Assembly (NCBI RefSeq): GCF_000209165.1
Contig: NC_009045.1
Span: 1,550,001 to 1,614,000 of the forward strand
Length of the DNA: 64,000 nt
Direction: 5' to 3'
DNA from: Scheffersomyces stipitis CBS 6054
Lineage: Eukaryota > Ascomycota > Pichiomycetes > Serinales > Debaryomycetaceae
The position numbers were made by a program, and so were the translations under genes. How positions within the stretch are numbered: position 1 is the stretch's first letter; each line of letters starts with the position of its first letter. The notes beneath the pieces are model-generated. The model was not told the origin of the DNA. It saw only the letters and a list, made by a program, of their open reading frames with translations, and searched no databases. Shown one piece after another: positions 60,907-64,000 of this stretch.

Positions 60907-61617
60907 ATGTCAGAAACGTTCATCCAGGAAAGACTCGATTCTCTCTACGAGATCGACTGCAAGATTGTCTCCTTGCTAGACAACATATCTACGCTCTTCC
61001 AGACCTATAGCAGCAGCGATGGCGATGTCAAGGAGTCGTTTGCGCTGCAGACAGAAGAAATCTACAGCATTTTGAGCAAAGTGGCAATTGATCTTCGTAA
61101 GGAAGTCAAGGTTATGGACGATAACATTGGAGTCTACGACAAGAACAAAGACGGAGTCATGATATTGCCCATTGGAGTAGACCAGAAGAACACCACACTT
61201 GGAAGGAAAAAGCTTAACGAGGAATTGAAGGAATTAGAAGGCTTATTGCCACCCGTCAGCAAGAGCAACGAAGAGGATATCAGTATGGCAGATGCTGAAC
61301 AATCAGTAGAAATAGAAAAGAATGCTGAAGAAGATAAGACACAAGTAAAGAAAGAAGCTGTTCAAGAGTCGATAACAGAACCAGAAAAAAGCAATCAATC
61401 AACAAATGAAGAAACTAAAGAAACTCAACCCGACCAAATAGAATCAAAGGATGACATCAAACAAGAAACACCATTCAATGAAATCAACATTCCAAAGGAG
61501 TCGACTTCGGAACCAGAACTTGGCCTTGGCGCCGATATTGACATCGACATGGACAACAATGACAATAATAACGATGATAATAGCAATGTAGATGATCTTT
61601 TTGAAGATATACTATGA
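60907..61617 (+). CDS. MED11: Mediator complex head subunit Med11 with long acidic tail
   Basis: A 236-residue protein whose first 115 residues match Med11, a head-module subunit that pairs with Med22 and helps recruit TFIIH: FIQERLDSLYEIDCKIVSLL, DNISTLFQTY, then a helix SFALQTEEIYSILSKVAIDL and KEVKVMDDNIGVYDKN. The remainder is unlike S. cerevisiae Med11 (115 residues). It is an acidic, lysine/glutamine/asparagine-rich disordered extension ending DDNSNVDDLFEDIL, whose DDLFEDIL end looks like an acidic activator or short linear motif. CTG-clade Mediator subunits are known for extended tails of this sort. It converges with PSF1 (174 bp between stop codons). Confidence 0.85.
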   Translation: MSETFIQERLDSLYEIDCKIVSLLDNISTLFQTYSSSDGDVKESFALQTEEIYSILSKVAIDLRKEVKVMDDNIGVYDKNKDGVMILPIGVDQKNTTLGRKKLNEELKELEGLLPPVSKSNEEDISMADAEQSVEIEKNAEEDKTQVKKEAVQESITEPEKSNQSTNEETKETQPDQIESKDDIKQETPFNEINIPKESTSEPELGLGADIDIDMDNNDNNNDDNSNVDDLFEDIL

Positions 61618-61791
61618 AGTGAGCAAGTATTTGAGAATGAGAGGCCTAAGGATACAATATGGTACACTCATGATAATCTAGTTTATCTATATTGTGATAT
61701 CTATTTTATGATATGTTATGATAATGTTATGATATCTATGTTATTATACATATTATACAATTGTTATGCTATGATTTCAATGCTTATTTTC
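61618..61791. repeat. A/T-rich GATATNTTATGATA-like repeats between MED11 and PSF1
   Basis: Repeated TTATGATA and ATTGTTATG units at about 61695-61770 lie between the convergent 3' ends. They probably serve polyadenylation for both genes (many TATA/TATG efficiency-type elements). Confidence 0.5.
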
Positions 61792-62466
61792 CTACAACTC
61801 TTCCAAATACCCCTGCTGGATCAAACGTTCAACGTCAGATTTCCGCACATAGAACTGAGAGTCTTTTATCAAGTTGAAGGAGCCGTACTCTGTCTGGACC
61901 TCTCCTCCGTTTCTGAGGACTCTCACATCTATAAAGATATTTGTAGGAGGCTCTAGTGTTCCCGAGAGATCGATATCTGCGTATTTGGATTTGTAGTCCA
62001 TCAACAAGTCCTGGTAGTTTTTGTAGTATTCCTGTTCGGCGTGGCTCAAGTTGTCCAATGCTAGCTGTGTAGTATAGTTGGTGTAGATGGCGTTGTCGCT
62101 GATGGAATTCTTTACTCGTGAAGCCAGCGACTCTTTACTGGAGTCGGTGATGGGATCGAGATTCAACCAGCAGAATTCATCGATCTTGTTGGCACGGAGA
62201 TTTTCGTAGGCAAGTAGACATCGCTTGTTTCTTGTCATCGATAACATGGTCACAAATAGCTGACACTGATTGATTTTGGACTGCTCCGCGTCGTCATCTT
62301 CGCCGTTAAGCTCCTGCTGTTCCATGAGATAGTCGGCATCGTTCTTGAGATCCTGTACTTCTTTCACGATGTCTTTGACCAAGTCTGCTTGGTAGAGAGG
62401 AATTTCCAGGAGATTGGCTGTTCTCTTGGCGTCGAGAATCAACTTGTTGGCGAGATCCCCGTACAT
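61792..62466 (-). CDS. PSF1: GINS complex subunit Psf1
   Basis: This 224-residue subunit of GINS, the Cdc45-MCM partner in the replicative helicase, begins MYGDLANKLILDAKRTANLL. The conserved MTRNKRCLLAYENLRANKID (about 90-109) is the Psf1 signature, and the C-terminal beta domain runs from NIFIDVRVLRNGGEVQT to the end IQQGYLEEL. S. cerevisiae Psf1 has 208 residues. The start at 62466 is the first ATG; an upstream extension of 27 codons would need a TTG start. Confidence 0.94.
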   Translation of the reverse strand: MYGDLANKLILDAKRTANLLEIPLYQADLVKDIVKEVQDLKNDADYLMEQQELNGEDDDAEQSKINQCQLFVTMLSMTRNKRCLLAYENLRANKIDEFCWLNLDPITDSSKESLASRVKNSISDNAIYTNYTTQLALDNLSHAEQEYYKNYQDLLMDYKSKYADIDLSGTLEPPTNIFIDVRVLRNGGEVQTEYGSFNLIKDSQFYVRKSDVERLIQQGYLEEL

Positions 62467-63776
62467 CTTGTGGAAACGAAGAAGTAGCGAAAGAGAGGAA
62501 GAGTTGCAAGAGATGGAGTGTTGATAGAAATAGATAGTATTCCTCAACTGTGGGAGTGTATGGAGATGAGAAGTACAGAGTGAAAAAACGCGGTTAATTT
62601 TGGTGTTTCTTATGTCAGCAGAGATTGGACTGATAAAGCCTTACAATTTGCGGCAAGATTCTTTTATGAAGAATGGACGGTACTGAAAATGGGACGAGAG
62701 CAAAGTATTGTCGGTATTGTTTATATGAATGGTGTAGGATGAATTGAAGCTACAGTTCAGCAATTTTCTTGCTGTACAAAATCGTCTCGTACCAAAGCAA
62801 TATTCATAGCTGTTCAATTATATCATTATATCACTATAATTATATTTCTGGCTATATCGTAGTAATTCTTTTACACATACAAAGAGTTCCGTATCATTCG
62901 TCTCATTGTGGTAATGTAGAGTAAGTTTTCTCTATTATCATTCGTCAGAAGAACCAACTGGCTTTGTCCTTCACAAGATTCAGAAGCTATTTTTTCAAAT
63001 TTCTCGGCCAATTTTACAAAATATGGAGTTACCATCGCTAAACCACTGAAAAATACAAGAACCAGATGAACTACCAAACAATATATAACACACTTAAATA
63101 CCACTATATCACACAAACGTCCAACAGTACAGGCCCAAAACGTAGCAAGAGATCTAATCGAAACTATCTTCCATTGTCTATGTGATCCTTATCCTAATTG
63201 ACTCAGGGTCGCAAAAGTCGTGCGACACAGATCTCCACTGCCAACAGCATGTGGAATTCACCATACGGCTGGCGTATATAAATACCAAATACTCCTCCCC
63301 CGAGGCTACCCCAACTTCTACTCTTAGTCAGTACCAGCTACCAGCTACCAGCTACTATTTGCTATTATCTGCCATTTGCGGCGACTTATTTATACCTATT
63401 CACTTCTACTCAGCTATCCGTTGTGGAGTCTCACTTTGTCCTCTATCGCTCCTATTCTCCAGTTTGTCTACAGTCGTTAATGGTTTACAAAGACGACCTG
63501 AGCCGTTCCGCATAAACAGAGAAAAATTCCATCTACATATTTTTTTCTGATTATCGCAGGACCAAAAATCGTACACTATTCTTTCATCACACCACAGTTG
63601 GAAGAGCCAGCTACCAGCTCGTCCTCATCACTAAGCCGTAGACCTTACTCGCCACCAAATTGCGACCACTATACCACCACAGCTTATCTTATCTTATCTA
63701 CTAGTATAGCATAGACTCCTGCATTCCTATTGACACATCTACTTTATCATCTACTCTTTCATTACCATACATCAAA
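62467..63776. other. Divergent intergenic region between PSF1 and the unidentified 3'-truncated gene
   Basis: 1.3 kb. A 54-codon ATG frame on the minus strand (62871-63035) has protein-like composition but no recognised relative. Further right are a TATATAAAT box (63275-63283), CAGCTAC repeats (about 63332-63355), an 11-codon upstream ORF (63480-63515) and three overlapping GATAAG sites (63683-63698), all belonging to the promoter and leader of the gene at 63777. Confidence 0.5.
63275..63776 (+). promoter_or_regulatory. TATA box, long leader with uORF and GATA-site cluster
   Basis: GTATATAAATAC at 63274-63285 is a strong TATA match 494 bp before the start codon, implying a leader of about 400 nt or more if it is used. 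The leader would contain an 11-codon upstream ORF (ATG 63480, TAA 63513-63515). CTTATCTTATCTTATC at 63683-63698 holds three overlapping GATAAG cores on the reverse strand, sites for nitrogen-regulatory GATA factors. In the leader they would be transcribed unless a second initiation site exists nearer the gene. Confidence 0.45.
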
Positions 63777-64000
63777 ATGGATTCCTCAGACCTCCAGCAG
63801 TCTTCCTCGGCCTACTGCTTCATAGCGAACAAAGACGTCCACTGCATCCCCATCAACTCGTTCAACAGCTACTCCGACTCTTTCCTAGCCTTGGACAATA
63901 CCAAACACCAAAGGGACGATGCAGACTTCACACCCGACAAACTCTACTTGAAGAACAGAAACTTGCTCTACAGCCTCAACAACCCTTCACTTTCAGATGT
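63777..64000 (+). CDS. Unidentified protein, N-terminal 74 codons (cut by window end)
   Basis: ATG at 63777 in an AAAATGG context opens a frame that runs to the window end, beginning MDSSDLQQSSSAYCFIANKD and continuing with VHCIPINSFNSYSDSFLALD. The peptide is serine- and aspartate-rich, without a signal peptide. Cytosine-rich third positions and no stop support real coding. The family was not recognised. The long, motif-rich leader hints at a regulated gene such as a transcription factor or signalling protein, but this is inference from context only. Confidence 0.65.
   Translation, partial: MDSSDLQQSSSAYCFIANKDVHCIPINSFNSYSDSFLALDNTKHQRDDADFTPDKLYLKNRNLLYSLNNPSLSD

Overview
This is yeast nuclear DNA: short intergenic gaps, mostly intronless genes, TACTAAC branch points, TTG-dominated leucine codons and very few in-frame CTG codons. 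A complex I subunit (NDUFA2/B8 type) excludes Saccharomyces. RPS18 and RPP0 carry paired CACGTG and TTAGGGCT-NN(N)-GCCCTAA promoter sites of the Cbf1/Tbf1 kind known from Candida albicans. Together these point to a CTG-clade budding yeast. Scheffersomyces (Pichia) stipitis is my best guess, but the species is not proven. If so, CTG codons should be read as serine.

I count 31 protein genes (two cut by the window edges) and one intronic snoRNA, filling about 41 kb of 64 kb. 1-12.7 kb: a partial WD40-like gene, GPH1, KEX1, mitochondrial uL4 (YML6) and spliced RPS18. 12.7-27 kb: a YOX1-type homeodomain repressor, PPN1, RPP0, an orphan gene, mitochondrial bS16 and RRP12. 27-45 kb: an ankyrin/BTB protein, a GRE2-type reductase, a SEG1-like eisosome gene whose tiny first exon has to be recovered across an intron, a LigB/DODA-type dioxygenase, a complex I subunit, a second orphan, a PNGase A-family membrane protein and a Gfo/Idh/MocA oxidoreductase. 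46-64 kb: MDM12, DCS1, DBP7, RPC37, GCN3, a CofD/YvcK-like protein, ASC1 with an intronic U24 snoRNA, CMR1, FOL3, MED11, PSF1 and the start of an unidentified gene with a long leader.

The genes are unrelated housekeeping functions in the usual yeast mixture of convergent and divergent pairs. Ribosome production is over-represented (RPS18, RPP0, ASC1, RRP12, DBP7, RPC37, U24), and several of these promoters carry recognisable Tbf1/Cbf1 or PAC-like sites. I found no tRNA, transposon, virus-derived element or CRISPR array.

The most interesting signals are regulatory or structural: a recurrent intergenic motif TTYGCANCC (often TTTYGCANCCATT) in at least 12 non-coding places; the unrecognised SEG1 exon; an 8-10 nt branch-point-to-acceptor spacing in all three introns; a perfect 21-bp palindrome with CGG-N11-CCG geometry; and the host/snoRNA arrangement in ASC1.
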